Of a DNA stretch of 64,000 bases, positions 34,388 through 47,113 are shown in pieces. Position 1 is the first letter of the stretch; every line of letters starts with the position of its first letter. Made by a program: the position numbers and the translations under genes. The notes beneath the pieces are model-generated. The model had not been told where the DNA came from. It did no database searches and saw nothing but the letters and a program-made list of their open reading frames with translations. Source of the stretch: Klebsormidium nitens (lineage: Eukaryota; Streptophyta; Klebsormidiophyceae; Klebsormidiales; Klebsormidiaceae); contig DF237259.1 in NCBI GenBank assembly GCA_000708835.1, forward strand, positions 1 through 64,000, written 5' to 3'.

Positions 34388-36262
34388 CGGACGGGTCTGG
34401 TTAACAGGCATTCGCATACAATGGTAGATTTATGGATTCAAGCACTGTGTCTAAGTTATACCCGTAGTGAAGTTGGGCTCCTTGTCTGCGTGTTGCAACT
34501 TGACAGGACCGACAAACCTCCAATGTAATCCTTGAAAGGGTGAGTCCGTCGAGCAGTTCACAGGTCGCCAGAACTTTCGAAACGGAACGAGTTGATAGCC
34601 AACAAGGAAAAGCGCACGTCAACAAGTTGCTGTAAGAACTTGGCGGGAAAATTCAGAAGCCGAGAGTTGCGAATTCAGGGAAGAGGTTCGAGAGTTTGTG
34701 GTCATGCGGTTTTCAACTTGGGTGCTGGACCAGAACGGTATACGTAGACTGGTGACGCGCTTGTGATCACTCCAGGTCAAGAAAGGTCTTAAAACACGTA
34801 CGTTTGCTCTAAGAAACTTGGCTAGTACGGCGTACTGAAAACAGACCCCAAGACTCAAGAATCACTTAAGACGACTTCCTTTGGGAAAGATGATTGCCTC
34901 GAGATCCCCGACCCGAATACCAGTCATGCCATGATGGTGACAATGACATTGATTTGAAAAGCATGCACTCCTACTAGATGCATGGAATGTTTCGGGATGG
35001 CGGTAAAACTTACATGTAAACACAAAAAACACCACCATAGGGGCTGTCAGATTGAGGCCGGTGAATCGGGACTGGTTCTCCTTTTGGGTATCCAGTTACC
35101 GTATTGTAGATTCAAGTTGAACGTTCCTGTAGTCTGCAACGTCGAGTTTTCCTAGATGGATTCGCGTCCTGATTTCACACGTTCATCGACTCGCGTTGTT
35201 CTTTGATTTGAATCCTTGATACATGCCGCTGTGTATCAGATACTAAGTTATTTAGAAAGCCGGGTGAACCCGTGATCGACTCGGACCTTGTCCGGTATAT
35301 TAACATTGCATGGCGGAGTGACGAGAATTGAAGATCGTTTCTCTGGAAATGCGGAGTCGAATCCCAGAATCTGGTCACAGCCATATCTAGCTAACAGGTA
35401 TCAGAGTGTGGGTTTATACAACTGAGCGCTTCAGACTGAGTGATAGCTATTATTGGGCCCACACATGCAGCATTATTCAATGACCACGAGAATGATGAGC
35501 ATCCGAGTGCATCCTCATATACTCATATAGGGGAGGAAAGCCAGGCTACTCTGTCCAATCGAATGTTACAAGCAACAATTAGTCGAAATGTGGGCTTAGT
35601 TGGGCAAAGTCACGGAATCGTGGATTCTCCACACATTTGGACGCTTGGGTTTTGAGCAATATGGGAGAACTGCGGATTCCACTCTCTCAGCAACGTACAC
35701 ATTATGATATTTGATCAAAGATTGAGCGCTTGCCACAAGCGTGCACGTCATCTAGTGATGCTCGCGCGATCAAATGTTGTTTTCCGCCCGTCGATTGCAA
35801 ACGCACTCGAGATTTGGTCGAGCAGCTTCAATTGAAATAGCACATTCTTGAAGCGCCGAAGTGGCATTCAACAAGCTGCAAATGGAAAGAGGAGTCTTCC
35901 AATGAACGGGGGACAAAGTCGCAGAAGTCAATTAGAAGAATCGACATCAAGTTCTTTACAAAACTGCTCTTGGAATTCGTAGTCTGGAAAGCGCGCGTTA
36001 ATTGGCTCAAAATGGAATTCCGTCTAAATGTCCAGCATCTCAACTTTACCTGCTCCAAAAACGCTGGGCTTCACCACTGGCGCGCGCTGAACACAGTACA
36101 AAACTTGGCAAGGTCTCTCGACGCATCTACCAAATACCTCCACCTTTCTCAAAAACCTTTCGAACACGCGACTTGCGAGCAACACAATCATTTTCGAGCT
36201 ACCTTATCCTCACACCTTCTTCAACACTGCCACCTGTCAGACCGCCGCCACGTGGCACGCGC
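34388..36262. other. Intergenic between convergent genes
   Basis: The phosphorylase (+) and lysozyme (-) genes converge here. I see no further gene, RNA gene or strong repeat in these 1.9 kb. Confidence 0.4.
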
Positions 36263-38958
36263 CTAGAAGCACGACGTGGAGGAATAGTAGTTCTTGTCGG
36301 CGGCGGGGGTGGAGCCGCCGTTGCACCCGAGCGCCTGGTTGCCGGCATATTGCTTCATGCACGGAGTCGTCCAGCCGTTGAACGAAGAAAAGTCGCTGAA
36401 GTCGAAAACTCCGTCGTAGTGCGCGTACCAGAGCGCGTACGAGTGGAAGTCGGCGGAGCCCATGATGGACGGCCACTGCGACTTGGACGTGTAGATGCCG
36501 ATCTGGGCGGTCGTCAGGCCCTGGGAAAATGGGGAAAAGTGACGTCAGCAACGCGTCATCTCTAACGGTAGATGCCCATGATGACGCCCACTAGGACTCG
36601 ATGCCGCATCAGTCGTCAGGCCCTGGCAAGGGTTGGGATGGGGTTTCGAAGAGGATCTGGCGGAAGTGACGTCAGCCATGTGCTACCTCCAGCCGCACTC
36701 CGCTTTTGAGTTACTTGAACTCGGTCCTCGACTCGCCGTTCAATTGAAGTCTCGATTTTTTTTTGTTAGAGTGATTGAAAGGTTGGCAAATGGTCAGGTA
36801 CCCGTTTGAAGCAGAGATTAAGTGCTAGCAAGCTTGGACTGCGCCCTCACGTAAGCGAAAGCCTGCTCTGAGACGTAAGCCGACTCGAGGTTGAACCGGA
36901 GTTGCCCGAACGACCTGCATTATGTACGTGCTTTTCGAACCTGCTGTTCAGTTGCGCCGAAACGTTTACAAAGGGATCCCCTCAAACGATCCCCAGAATG
37001 TCGACCGAGAAGAGCACGAAATCTGCAGTTGCGCTGGCTCACCTTGCCCTTGAGTGCGCCGATCATGTTGATCAGGAACTGCTGGTTGGTTGAGGTGCTG
37101 GAGGTCCAGTAGGTGCCGACGGGGCCTTCGACGTCGATCCACACCTTGGAGAAGGGCGCACCCGCGCCGCGCAAGTTGTCGATCACGTTGTTGGCCTGGG
37201 ACGCGGCGGAGGGGCACCCGGAATGGGCGCACGGGAAGATGTACACGTGCTGCGGGAGAAAAGAGTTCTTGAGGGACTTTGCGCGAGTTAGTGAGGGAAA
37301 CTCCATTAGTTATTGAGGGGAATGGACACGTGCTGCAAGGAGGAGAGACAATATGAGGGATTTGAGAACGGTCAGAAAGGGTTAGTGAGGGTCAGTAAGG
37401 GTTGGCGACAGTTGGTGCGAGCTCTTAGAGAGAATTGGATGGGAGTTGGCAAACGAAGTGAGGGCAAGACAGAAATTCGTTGGCACAAACTCAATCAGAA
37501 CGTACAACAGTGAACAAGAGGACCTACAATCAGCTGCTTTATAACCTTTCACTTGGCTTTGTACGATCAGTGCCTTCTATGTTATCACTTCACTTTAATT
37601 GACTTTCTGCAATAATAGGCTTTCGACAATTGACCTGCCTTTATTCATTCAGAGGGCTTGTATTCGTTCATTTGGCTCTACACATTAGTGTGCTTGTATT
37701 TATCCTCCGATGGCTCAATGTTCACTTGGCATTTTATGTTGCACGCGCGTAAACGTTCTGTGGGCTTTAAACGTTTGTGAGCTTCTATACATGCAGTGGT
37801 CTTCAATTCAAATCACGAAAGTAGTCAAGTGCAGCCCATGAAAGAGACGCCTCTCAAAGCTCAGACTTACCCTGTAGGCGTAGCAGGACGCTTACACTTT
37901 CAACGAGCTTGAGCATGTAAAAGGAAGGCGAGAGCGCCAGGTTGAGCAGCCTATCAGGATCAAACCTGCCCATGGTTGAGGCAAATCTCAGAATGCAGGC
38001 TCACCCTGTAAGCATAGCCGGCAGCCTGAGCATTCTTGAGGGACTGTGCGGCGTTAGGGTCAACAGTGCCGGAGGACCGGCCAGCACGCACGATGGCGAC
38101 GTTGAAACCGGAGTTCACATTGCGCCAGCAGCTCCACGACGAGGTCGAGTAGGACTGGGGGCAAAAGAGAAAAGATTGATCGGAGGAAGCTGACAAAGTG
38201 AAATGGTTAAGGATTGGAGAGAGGAAGTACTGGACTATGAGAAGATTCTGAACAGGGGGAAAATGACAGAAGGTCCAGTAGCAGGGCAAGAGAGAGTTTG
38301 ATAAAATAGGGAGCTGACCAAGTGAAATGGTTAAGGATAGGATGGAGGAAGGATGTGGACTCTGAAATGAATTGAGCGGGGAAGAAAGTGATAGAGTTGC
38401 CACACTTTGGGGAACTTCAGGCAGTATTGTGAGTGGAAGAAGAAACGATTTCTGGTAGGAGATTTTAACTGATGATAAGGAAGTGTTTGAGGAGAATATG
38501 AAGTCTTATCGTAAGTGGATCATAGCCAGAGCATGGACACGTGTTGGAGCTGAAGTTTACGAGTCAGTCGCAAATCGTAAGCAGCCTTAAGTGAGCTGAG
38601 AAGTTAGGGGTAGGACCAAATTGGGGGCGACTCTCCTTTGTTTGTTTGTTCACACTCGAAGACACACTGGATTCTTCTCGCAGGGTCATGGGTTGGAAGC
38701 AAGCAATCAGCTTCTCTGGGGAAAAGCTACACGAGAAGATCACGCACATCCAAAGCTAAAGGACGCCAACAACGTGTGCCCATTGTGCTTCTATCCTCAA
38801 CATGGAGTTTTGATTACAGCGCAGCTGTGAATGTCAAGAACCAAAAGCAGATTCCGTGATCGTCTCACCGAGGACACATCGAGACCGAGGCCGGCGACAG
38901 CGCTAGGAATGCAGACGGCCAGGAGGGCAGCCACCAAGAAGAAGCTGGAGGCAGCCAT
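36263..38958 (-). CDS. Secreted GH25 lysozyme-like protein
   Basis: Exons 38958-38869, 38154-38005, 37249-37043 and 36520-36263 close in phase 0 and give 234 residues. Residues 1-22 are a signal peptide ending in AVAG. The GH25 domain starts with GLGLDVSS, whose Asp is the expected first catalytic acid. Next come FNVAIVRAGRSSG and WIDVEG, with the Asp-x-Glu pair at about 119 and 121, then YTSKSQWPSIMGS, LWYAHYDG and MKQYAG. GH25 enzymes cleave the MurNAc-GlcNAc bond of peptidoglycan; eukaryotic copies usually act on food or invading bacteria. The domain resembles the animal/protist-type GH25 form. Every intron contains decayed copies of adjacent exon edges. The expected catalytic residues are present, so activity is plausible. 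Confidence 0.94.
36560..36626 (-). pseudogene. Ghost start of lysozyme exon 4
   Basis: On the plus strand, GTAGATGCC...GTCGTCAGGCCCTGG recurs about 106 bases beyond the live exon edge (36495-36524), followed in both cases by AAGTGACGTCAGC. It includes the acceptor side. Confidence 0.7.
37318..37366 (-). pseudogene. Ghost start of lysozyme exon 3
   Basis: ATGGACACGTGCTGC followed by GAGGGATTT repeats the live GATGTACACGTGCTGC...GAGGGACTT at 37239-37277, including the acceptor CTGCAG-type edge, about 83 bases away. Confidence 0.65.
37859..37900 (-). pseudogene. Ghost end of lysozyme exon 2 with donor
   Basis: CAGACTTACCCTGTAGGCGTAGC matches the live exon 2 end and donor GGCTCACCCTGTAAGCATAGC at 38000. 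On the minus strand the ghost keeps a GTAAGT-type donor, stronger by consensus than the live GTGAGC. Confidence 0.75.
38188..38384. repeat. Two-copy intronic repeat, period about 123
   Basis: GCTGACAAAGTGAAATGGTT (near 38189) recurs as GCTGACCAAGTGAAATGGTT (near 38313), followed by similar AAGGAT(T/A)GGA...GAGGAAG sequence. It lies in lysozyme intron 1. Confidence 0.85.
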
Positions 38959-41900
38959 TGTTGCGCTTGGATTGTCAGCTAAGGAGAGGTGAGAGTGTTT
39001 GGTGAGAATGAATGCTGATGGAGCTCGATCTGCTTAATAGCACCGCCTTTTTCGGATGTTGGTAGCAGAGTGACTAGCTGCAATTCGGCGTTTCTTCACT
39101 AGAACCGCGTTTCTTCACTGGAACTGGATTCTGGACAGGCCAGCGCAGAAAGCCAGGCAGCTGAGGTGCTTTGAGGATATACCATAAATCTGCTTGCAAA
39201 GACCATCTCAGAAGTCTGCTTATTCAACTTCCTGCGTGCGCCGAAGAGGGGCATATTCAAGGTGCTGATGCCTCGGATATACTTCCAGTATTTGGGCATC
39301 TTTGAAGAGAGCCATCATTCAAGCAGCCCATGTGCTCTGTGCAATGTGAGTAATGTGCAGCCGCCGCACATGCACAACTGCTCAGAGCAGATATATAGCG
39401 TGTTGTGCACACTGCACTACCACGGCAGCTGTGTTGAAGGCTGGCAAGCTGCCAACTGGACTTGACGAATGATTAAGCAGACGTAATGACCAAGTGACGT
39501 CAACGTCCGCCGTTTCGCCGACTTGATGCGTCATTGAGACGACTGGTTAAATGGCTAACCGCCTGTTAAAAATGTGTCAAGGGTTAGCTCAGGCTTTTTG
39601 GGTTGCGCCAAGGATCGGCTGCTTCTAGAACCGAGCTATCAGGTTAAGAGCCAAACCCAGAACACTTTTGCCAATTATAAGCGTGATTTTCTCGGAGTAT
39701 CTTTCTGATGCTTTCACAAGCGTGACGGACTTTGATGTGCACATTTGCTAGGCGCCATGATTGCATTCTCCTTCAGCTTGGCATATCTCAGATGCTAGAA
39801 TCTCGGCATCTACAGGGATCCCCTGTGGGCCAAATATGTTTCAACCACCGGCTGCCATGTGGAAAAGGATGCCAAGTAGGATGGAAATCGGGATGAAAAT
39901 GGGTCAAGCCATACAGGCCGAGGCATCCCTAGAAGGAACGCACTCTCTAGAGGTGAAGAGCGTCTGGAGCATTTTGCCTTACAACACTTGTGCGCGAAGC
40001 AGACTGCGCCCAACGTTTTCTTGCCCAGCCTGGCGGCTGCAAAATTCTGGAGTCCAGTGCCTTTGCAATATCCGCCCACGGCAGGCTCTTACAAACGCTC
40101 GTCTCGAGCGAGCAGATCAGCTTTGGTTGAGATTGCAGTGCTCAGTCTGTAGCAACCGGAGCTTCACTTGGGCCAGGGCAGCAGTGAAGGGGGAATTCGA
40201 AGAAATGGAAAGCAAGGGAAATAAATATTTTTCACACAATCAGTTGCTTAGCTCAAGCTGGCCTCACATAGTTGTCAGCTTCTGATCATATCTGGCTATA
40301 ATCTCACTCCAGGGAGGAAACAAGAATTTTAAATTAAAGCGGAAAGCTTCAGCAAATCTGGGGATTGGTTGACTGTGCGCTGATTGAGTGGGCTCTGATT
40401 TTGATTGAGCGGGCAACACTCAAGGCAGATTTTGCACCCATCTTTGGTTCAATTTGATTGCACTGCAGATATCGAATTCTGATACAGTTTTGAACCAAGC
40501 TGTGGCTGGGCGCTCAGAGTGAATTAACACAATAACGATATTAGGAAGTGGAGCCACCCCTAGTTCTGGTCCTGGGGGTTCTCAGAGCATCTCGAGTGAG
40601 CCTCGAGCAGCGGGGGGGAGTGCTGCCCCCCAGAAAGAGGGGATGGCCTACCGAGAAGAAGCAGATGCTGTGGCCGCTCAGAAAATTGCCGCCATGGGGG
40701 GCTTGCAAAAAGAGGGGATGGCTTATAGAGAGGAAGAAGATCGGCGGAGGGAAGCGGAGGCAGCGGCAAAGGCGGGGGTGGAATCAAAACAGGAAGTTAA
40801 CCCGGTAGAGAAGCTAATACGGAACGTAGGGGAGAATGTGGGGAGGTTTTGGCGGCAGATAAGTGGCGGGGGCAAGAAGTGACTCAAGTCCTGAATGTTG
40901 GTGCGCCAGATGCCAGCACTAACTCTGATCGAGCTTAGCTATACAAGCGATTGTTGAAGGGATATGAGTGACATTGTCTGCACAGCTGAATGCTACGTTT
41001 CTTATTGGTTGCAGTCTGCAGAGTACCATTGCGGCCCTCCAACAAAAGCTGGTTACTGTTCGATGAAAGTCAGAAAACCCTGCCTCCCAGCTTTCTGAAC
41101 TCTGTCATATCATTCCCACAATCAAGATACAGTGACAGGATTCAGATGAAGTCTGGATCTCGGCGACATGCATGCACAGTCTGTCTCCGTTAGAAATGGT
41201 TATGTGGAGGCCGCAGTCTCTCCATTTTTGGCAAACACTTACATCGAATCTGCACCCTCTGAAGAAACATTCGACCCTACAGGGATTATTTCCTTGCGGC
41301 TCCAGCTAGGACAGCGTCCATACTCAGGGACCCGCTTCGATCACTTTAGCTTCTCTATATATGAGCGGTCATGATGGATCTGCCTTTCTTGCGTACGGGT
41401 CGCAAGCAAGGCAAAGCGGGAGTCGCTCAATTTTCAACAATTATTGCAACCCACCTGTGCAACTTGCAACACTTCGAGGCTCAAGCTCTGCGTACATATA
41501 TTTGTGCCAGCTCATGGCCTGCATGCGGGCTGTCCTAGGTTATGCATGACGGATGCCAACTAGCTTTTGGAATGACGTCATTAACTCTATATCATCATTT
41601 CTCATTTTCAATGAGCGGTGAACATGCCCAGTCCAGGCAGCCCATTGAGATAAGCGTTTATCGATCTAGGCAGGACCTGGCGCCGGGCCGACTCCTGCAA
41701 GACTGTAATTGTATTGCAGGAAAAGTTGACTTCCCAATCTGGACGATAATCAGGTCGTACAAGAAAACTGCATGGGCAACTTTGGTTGCCTATGCGCATC
41801 GACCAGGCTACTGACTTATTGTGCCGTTTTCTCCATTCTAGAGCCGGAATCAGCAACTAACCAAGACCTTGTATCACTTGACACCCTGTATCTGAATCTT

Positions 41901-42102
41901 TCAAAAGCGTTTACGACCAAACAGATCCATTACGTACTAGTATTCCTGATCTCTTGCAACGCCTAACAACATGCTTATCATACTTCAAGACATGGCGCGG
42001 CAAGTGCGCACACTCCCTACGCCGGCATGATCCAACGAATTTTCAACTCAAAAAGCTATCAACTTCATGGGCTCCCACCGAAGTCCCCGACTCCGCCCCC
42101 TG
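38959..42102. other. Intergenic with one orphan open frame
   Basis: Upstream of the lysozyme gene and downstream of the coiled-coil gene. Most has only scattered short frames with no recognisable domain; the one exception is listed separately at 40545-40882. Confidence 0.4.
40545..40882 (+). CDS. Possible terminal exon, repetitive Ala/Glu-rich frame
   Basis: An open frame follows a possible acceptor TATTAG at 40544 and runs to TGA at 40880. It has a Gly/Ser-rich start, then two internal repeats built on QKEGMAYREE, then a charged helix and a tail ending in ISGGGKK. No family recognised. Upstream exons were not found, so this may be the end of an unseen gene, a retrocopy fragment or chance. 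Confidence 0.35.
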
Positions 42103-45100
42103 TTACCGCCACTTCTTTTCCTTGGCCTTCATCTCCTTCTCGCGCGCCCACTCTGCGCGGATCTGCCGGTTGAGCTCCTTCTCCTTTTTGACGCTCTCTT
42201 GGAGCGCCTGACTCCGCTCAATCTCCTCGTGCAACTCCTTGAAGACCTGCGCGCTCAGGTCCTTCTCCTTTTGCAGCTCCGACTCGAGCCCTTGCACCAG
42301 CTGGATCTCTTCTTGTAGCTCCGCGGCCCTGCAGGGAAATGCGCGTCTTGCTTCGAGCGTTTCGAGGCCTGGTCGTGGTTGCTAGACAGTTAACTCCAGA
42401 TCCCGGTGAGAAAGAACAGTCGTTCAAAAGCGTGTGGCCCAAGATCCGCTTCAACTTCCTTTGAATGCCTTTCGAGAAAATATTCGCGCAGACTTTTGGT
42501 GGTTCGTCACAAGCCCTTGCAAGAACCGAATCCCCTTGCGGCTCAGACGCACTCAACGATCCGGGACTTTCGGACGCTGCTGTAGCACCAATCTCTTCAA
42601 ACTCGCCTACAGCACCGACACGGCCAAAAGCAAAGCAGCTCTCAGTCGACCAGACTTCCATGAGGAGACTTTTACACAGAAGAAGGCTTTGCAAAGTGCC
42701 TTCCCTCGTTGCTCTGCTCTTAACGGTCTGCTAACGAAAGCGCCGAACCAAAACCGTCTCGGACACCCCAGCTCTGCTTTCAGAATCAGGCAATGCTTAA
42801 TGGGATCCACACCTGAACCAGGTTCCCTTTCGTAATCATATTGCCGCTCCAAAAGACCCGGCGCTTCGATGACAGTAAATGTCTCAAGATCAGGAAGAAG
42901 GGCGTCAGCAGGCAAGAATGCTCCCATCATTTCGAAATTTCTCAGGAAAACGTCTTGTATCTTGACTAAAGCTGCGAGTTCTAACCTGAGCGCCTTCTCC
43001 TTCTTGATCGTCTCCTCTGCCGCTTCCCACGCTATCCTCTCCACCTCTAGTTCCCGCCCCAGCTTCTCCGACCTCTCCTTTTCCTTTTCGAAGCTCGCCT
43101 GCGTTCGGTCCTTCACTTCCGTTTCGGCCTGTAGCCGCTTCTCCGTATCGGCGAGAGTCGCGCGCTCCTTTTGCAGCTCAGCAATCGCCTTCGCCTTCCA
43201 TTCGCGCTCCTGGGATAGTTGAGCGGTGACCTCAGACCTGCAGAGCAGACATTAGTATGAACTCAACAACGAACTCGTGAGAATATCAGTTTGTTGGCGA
43301 CTTCGGAATGGAGCTCAACAATGGCCTTCGCCTTTTTCCGCTCCTGAGTTAGTTGGACTGTGACCCTCAGACCTGCACGCGACATGTACAGGCAAATTCA
43401 GGATGAACTGTGGGGACTGTCGATTTCCTTAGCAACTTTTCTTTGTGCTCGTGGCTCAGGCGAGTGATGAGTCGGAGCTGGGCCAAACGTGTCACGGACA
43501 ACTTTAGGAAGGGTTACACAGACATAGCAATGATCTAGCAGTTTTCGGACTGAAAGCGGCTTCGCCTTCGCGTTGCGCTCTTGCTTCAATTTCACGGAGA
43601 CATCCGTCCGGCTGTGGATGGGCCACAAAAATCGATAACAAGCGTTTGCGGTGCTCTTCGGTCTCTTCCACAGACTTCACAAGAAACTTAAAAAATTCTG
43701 TAAGTCTCGAAATGGATAAGGATGGTCAGCACTCTACGTGAGGCCTTCTGGAATGTTCCCCTGACGAATAAAGTCCGACAGTCTACACGAGCGGGAGAAC
43801 TTGCCATCCCTGCTTTTGAACGGAATGAGTAGCTTGTGAAGAGGTACACAGCTCTCTAGATTCCGGTCAACCTTGAGAGCTTGATACATCGAAACTAGTC
43901 CAAAAATGGAGGCCCAATCGCAAGCAAGGAGCGGCGGTTACACGTCGAAATAGGAGAACACATTTTTTGGGGGAGTTGTTCCTTTGACCTTCCCAAGAGA
44001 CGTCCTTCCAGCTCTGAAACGTTTCGAAGGGAAATTACGATCGCCGGGAAGCTTTCCAAAAGGCTCAAGCAGACCAGCACCTGGTTGTTAAAGCCACTCT
44101 TCTCAGACGCGCCTCCCTGGGCGTAAGCAGGACATTGAAACCCATGAGGCCGCCGAGACACGGTATGTAGGTAAAGCAGATACTCCAAAAGAAGCTACAA
44201 TTACGAACAGGCTCAGAGGAGCGAGCGGCACCAACGCACCTCGCTTTCTGCTCCTCTTGCAGTGCCCCCGCCAGCTCCGCCGCCTTCGCCGCTTCCGCCT
44301 CGAACTTGCTCCCCCGCTGCGCGCTCTCGTTTCGCGCCACCTCTAAATCCTTCTTCAGATCTCTGACGTCGTTCTCTGCACTCTTTCTCAACTCCGTCTC
44401 GTCCGCCAGTTTCCCCTCCACCGACCCCCGCAACTCTTTCTCACTGTCGAGCTCGTTCTCGGTCTCCGCGAGCTTCTTCTCGACCGCGGCCCGCACGCTC
44501 GTCTCCTCGCTCAGTTTCTTCCGCAGCTCCGCGGCGCTTTTCCTCTCCGCCCCTAGTTCCTCCTGCGTCGTTTTCCGGACGGCCTCTTCGCTCGCCAGCC
44601 GCGCCGCGAGCTCTTCGGACCACGTCTCGAGCGCCTTTTTGGACGCCGTCTCCGCTTTCAGCTCCGTCCGAACGCCGTCCAAACGCGCCTGCAGCTCGCT
44701 TCGCGCCGCTTTCTCCTTCGAGAAAAGTCCCTCCGTTTCTTTCCGCACACTCTCCTCTTGGCTGAACTTCTCACCCAGCGCATCGTGCTCTGCTTGAAGC
44801 CCCTTTCTAGCGCCCTTCTCTTCCTCTAGCTTCGCTTTTACTGCTTTGTGGGCCTCGCTTATCTCCTTGAGCGCCGCTGTTTCTTTCTCTAGGCGTTCTT
44901 GGGTTTCTTTTCGTTCTTTCTCCTCGCTTGCTAGTCTGTCTGCCAAAGAATCGTGGTCCTCTTGTAACTTCTGCCTGGCCGCCTTGACCTCGCTCAGGGT
45001 GGCTTCCAAAGCGTGCTTTGCGTTGGTGGTGTCTTGGAATGCGGTGGCGAGCTCCAATCGGGCTTGTTTCTCTGGACGAATGAGATTTGTGTCAGCTGCT

Positions 45101-47113
45101 AAAAGTGAAACTAGAGGCCAGGACAGAATTGTCAGCCAAAATGCTCGTTCCATGTATCCTTATGGTATCAAGTTGGATGCAGTTCCTTCCGAAATGGTGC
45201 AAGGGAGTGGCTTGTTGTAAGCCGTTCTTTTCTTGTATTCTCTCTTCAAAAAGGAATCCTTCAGCCAGCTGTATTCTTGGGAGAGTACTGCCAGAGGTGC
45301 AGGTGCCAGAATACTCGTTCAGAAAGAGTTCAGAGCTGCGGGGCTTTGACAGATACAAGGCGCGAGGAAACACATACTCAGAACGAGCCCAATATCGCTC
45401 GAAATCTTCACACCAGGACCTAGGCCCCTTACGTCAAGCGAACCTGTTGGGTGGATTCGAATCGGGCCTGACTCGCAAATAGCTTACTCTGCGAATCGGG
45501 CCTGACTCGCGAACAGCTTAGTTCCCCGTTTTGGACCTGACTTGCGGACAACTCAAATCGCTCACCTGCATCCAGCTTCTCCTTCAGTTGCCGTGCCTGC
45601 TCCTCCGACCCCTTCTTTCCGGCCTTCTCTTCCTCCAGCGCTTTTTCCAGTGCCTCGCCCCGGGCTTTCTCCTTTGCAAGCGCTTCCTCCACCCCCGCCA
45701 GATGTTTCTCTGTGTCCTCCAGACTCCCATGCAGCCCCTCAACCAACTCCTTCTCGTGCGCAACCTGCCTCCCCAGGTCAATGATCCTCTTTTCCGCTGC
45801 CTCTAGTTTCCCCTTGAGCTGTTTCGCGGTTTCCCGCTCCGTCGCCAGATGCTGCTCTGTAACACGAAGCTCCTCTTGAACTTGAGCCAATTCTCCCCTT
45901 GCCTCTCCCAACAGACTTTCATGCTCGGCAGTCAGTGTTTCAACCTCATTCTTATGACTGTCCGTCAGCGCAGAGAGCTCGCCCGCGTGCTGGCTCTTCA
46001 ACGTGGCAACCTCCTGAGCGTGGTTGGACTTGACAGACACGAGCGTGCTGGCGTGCCGCTCGCTGACATCAGCGAGCGTCCCCAAATGCTCTTTTTTCAG
46101 GGCTTCTTGCGCCTCTCTGTGCTGGGTTCTCAGACGCTCTGCCTCGCTCTCGTGGGCCTGTTTGGCAAGCGCTAATTCGTTGGCGTGCTTGGCAGCGGCG
46201 GCCTCGAGGGCTCGCTGCTGCGCCGTTTTCTGCACGAGAGTGAGGGATAGGTTATGGTCAGAATATCCAATATCCTATGGACAGGGGCTGTAGAGCTAAG
46301 TGTTGATTCAACACACGACACAAGCGTTGATGCGCGGACCCAAGAACTTTCGGTCTAATCTTCAGCGAGTGTAAAGGCTCTTGCTATCAGTGGCATTGCC
46401 TCTTGAATCTTGCAGTGGTTGCATTGGTTTAGAAGCAAACCCGGCATCCCCCGTTCAAGGCCCAGCTCAATGCAGCTCAATGCCTTCGCACCATGTGAAG
46501 CATGACCGATGAACGCGGTTGCACAAAGACTACCAAGCAGTGTCAATCAAGGCTCTTTCTCCTGACGGAGGCACACAACTGCCCAACTCAGATGCTGTCT
46601 ATACGTTTGCCTGCATCCATCCAAGTAGACCTGAGTTGGACAGGTCCTGAACTGCAAACTAGGCTGTTGTACTTGGACCAGCTGCCAATTACCACGTTTT
46701 TTTCCGAAAGGTCTCCCTGGCATTGGGTCCTTGCCAGCATTGGCACAGGGAATGAAGCACGTTTCATGAAAGTGGAAAGTGGCAGAAGTTCCCACATGAA
46801 GTGCACTCACTCGAAAGGGCTTAAAAGTAAGGAATATCTATTAGATCTGCCCTCTTGGACGAAGCATCCCCCAGCATTGTCCTTCCTTTCAACCAAATAC
46901 TTCGGCGCAAGTAGTGACACAGGGGAGAATATCTGAAGTCCAGTTTCGTTGATAAGCAACCATTCTGCGGCATGTTGACTTTCCATTTGTGGTCATGCCT
47001 GCTTCAGAAGGAACTGAGGAGATGCGAATTACCTCTGTTTCATGGAGCTGGAGAAGCTGTGTGAGAGTAGCGTGAAAAGCCCCAGCCCCGGCAGTGTCGC
47101 CTGCAATCTCCAT
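42103..47113 (-). CDS. Long coiled-coil protein
   Basis: Exons 47113-47033, 46229-45566, 45071-44240, 43237-42986 and 42328-42103 close in phase and give 684 residues. The start is an ATG at 47113 followed by MEIAGDTAGAGAFHATL. From about residue 28 to the end almost the whole chain is Ala/Glu/Lys/Leu-rich heptad-like coiled coil, with repeated segments such as LEKALEEEKAGKKG and LASEEAVRKTTQEE. There is no signal peptide, membrane segment or catalytic motif. Tethering, golgin-like or cytoskeletal roles are possible, but low-complexity coiled coils cannot be assigned by sequence appearance. It shares the 47.1-47.9 kb interval with the plus-strand gene as a divergent pair. Introns contain ghost copies of exon 4. 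Confidence 0.82.
43310..43620 (-). repeat. Two ghost copies of coiled-coil exon 4 start
   Basis: The live edge (43190-43243: CGCCTTCGCCTTCCATTCGC then GACCTCAGACCTGCAG) recurs near 43321-43376 (GGCCTTCGCCTTTTTCCGCT then CCCTCAGACCTGCA) and more weakly near 43557-43613 (TTCGCCTTCGCGTTGCGCTC). Copy 1 keeps the acceptor (TGCAGGT on the minus strand). Confidence 0.75.
45459..45555. repeat. About 33-bp tandem repeat in coiled-coil intron
   Basis: GAATCGGGCCTGACTCGC occurs at about 45460 and 45494, with a third, weaker copy (TTTTGGACCTGACTTGCG) near 45530, just before the donor of exon 2. Confidence 0.8.

Noticed and set aside
35330-35395. tRNA-like T-arm (GGAGTCGAATCCC)
   Set aside because: No matching D-arm, anticodon stem or acceptor stem upstream.
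44306-44797. Plus-strand Ser/Phe-rich ORF of 163 codons
   Set aside because: Antisense shadow of the Glu/Lys-rich coiled-coil exon.
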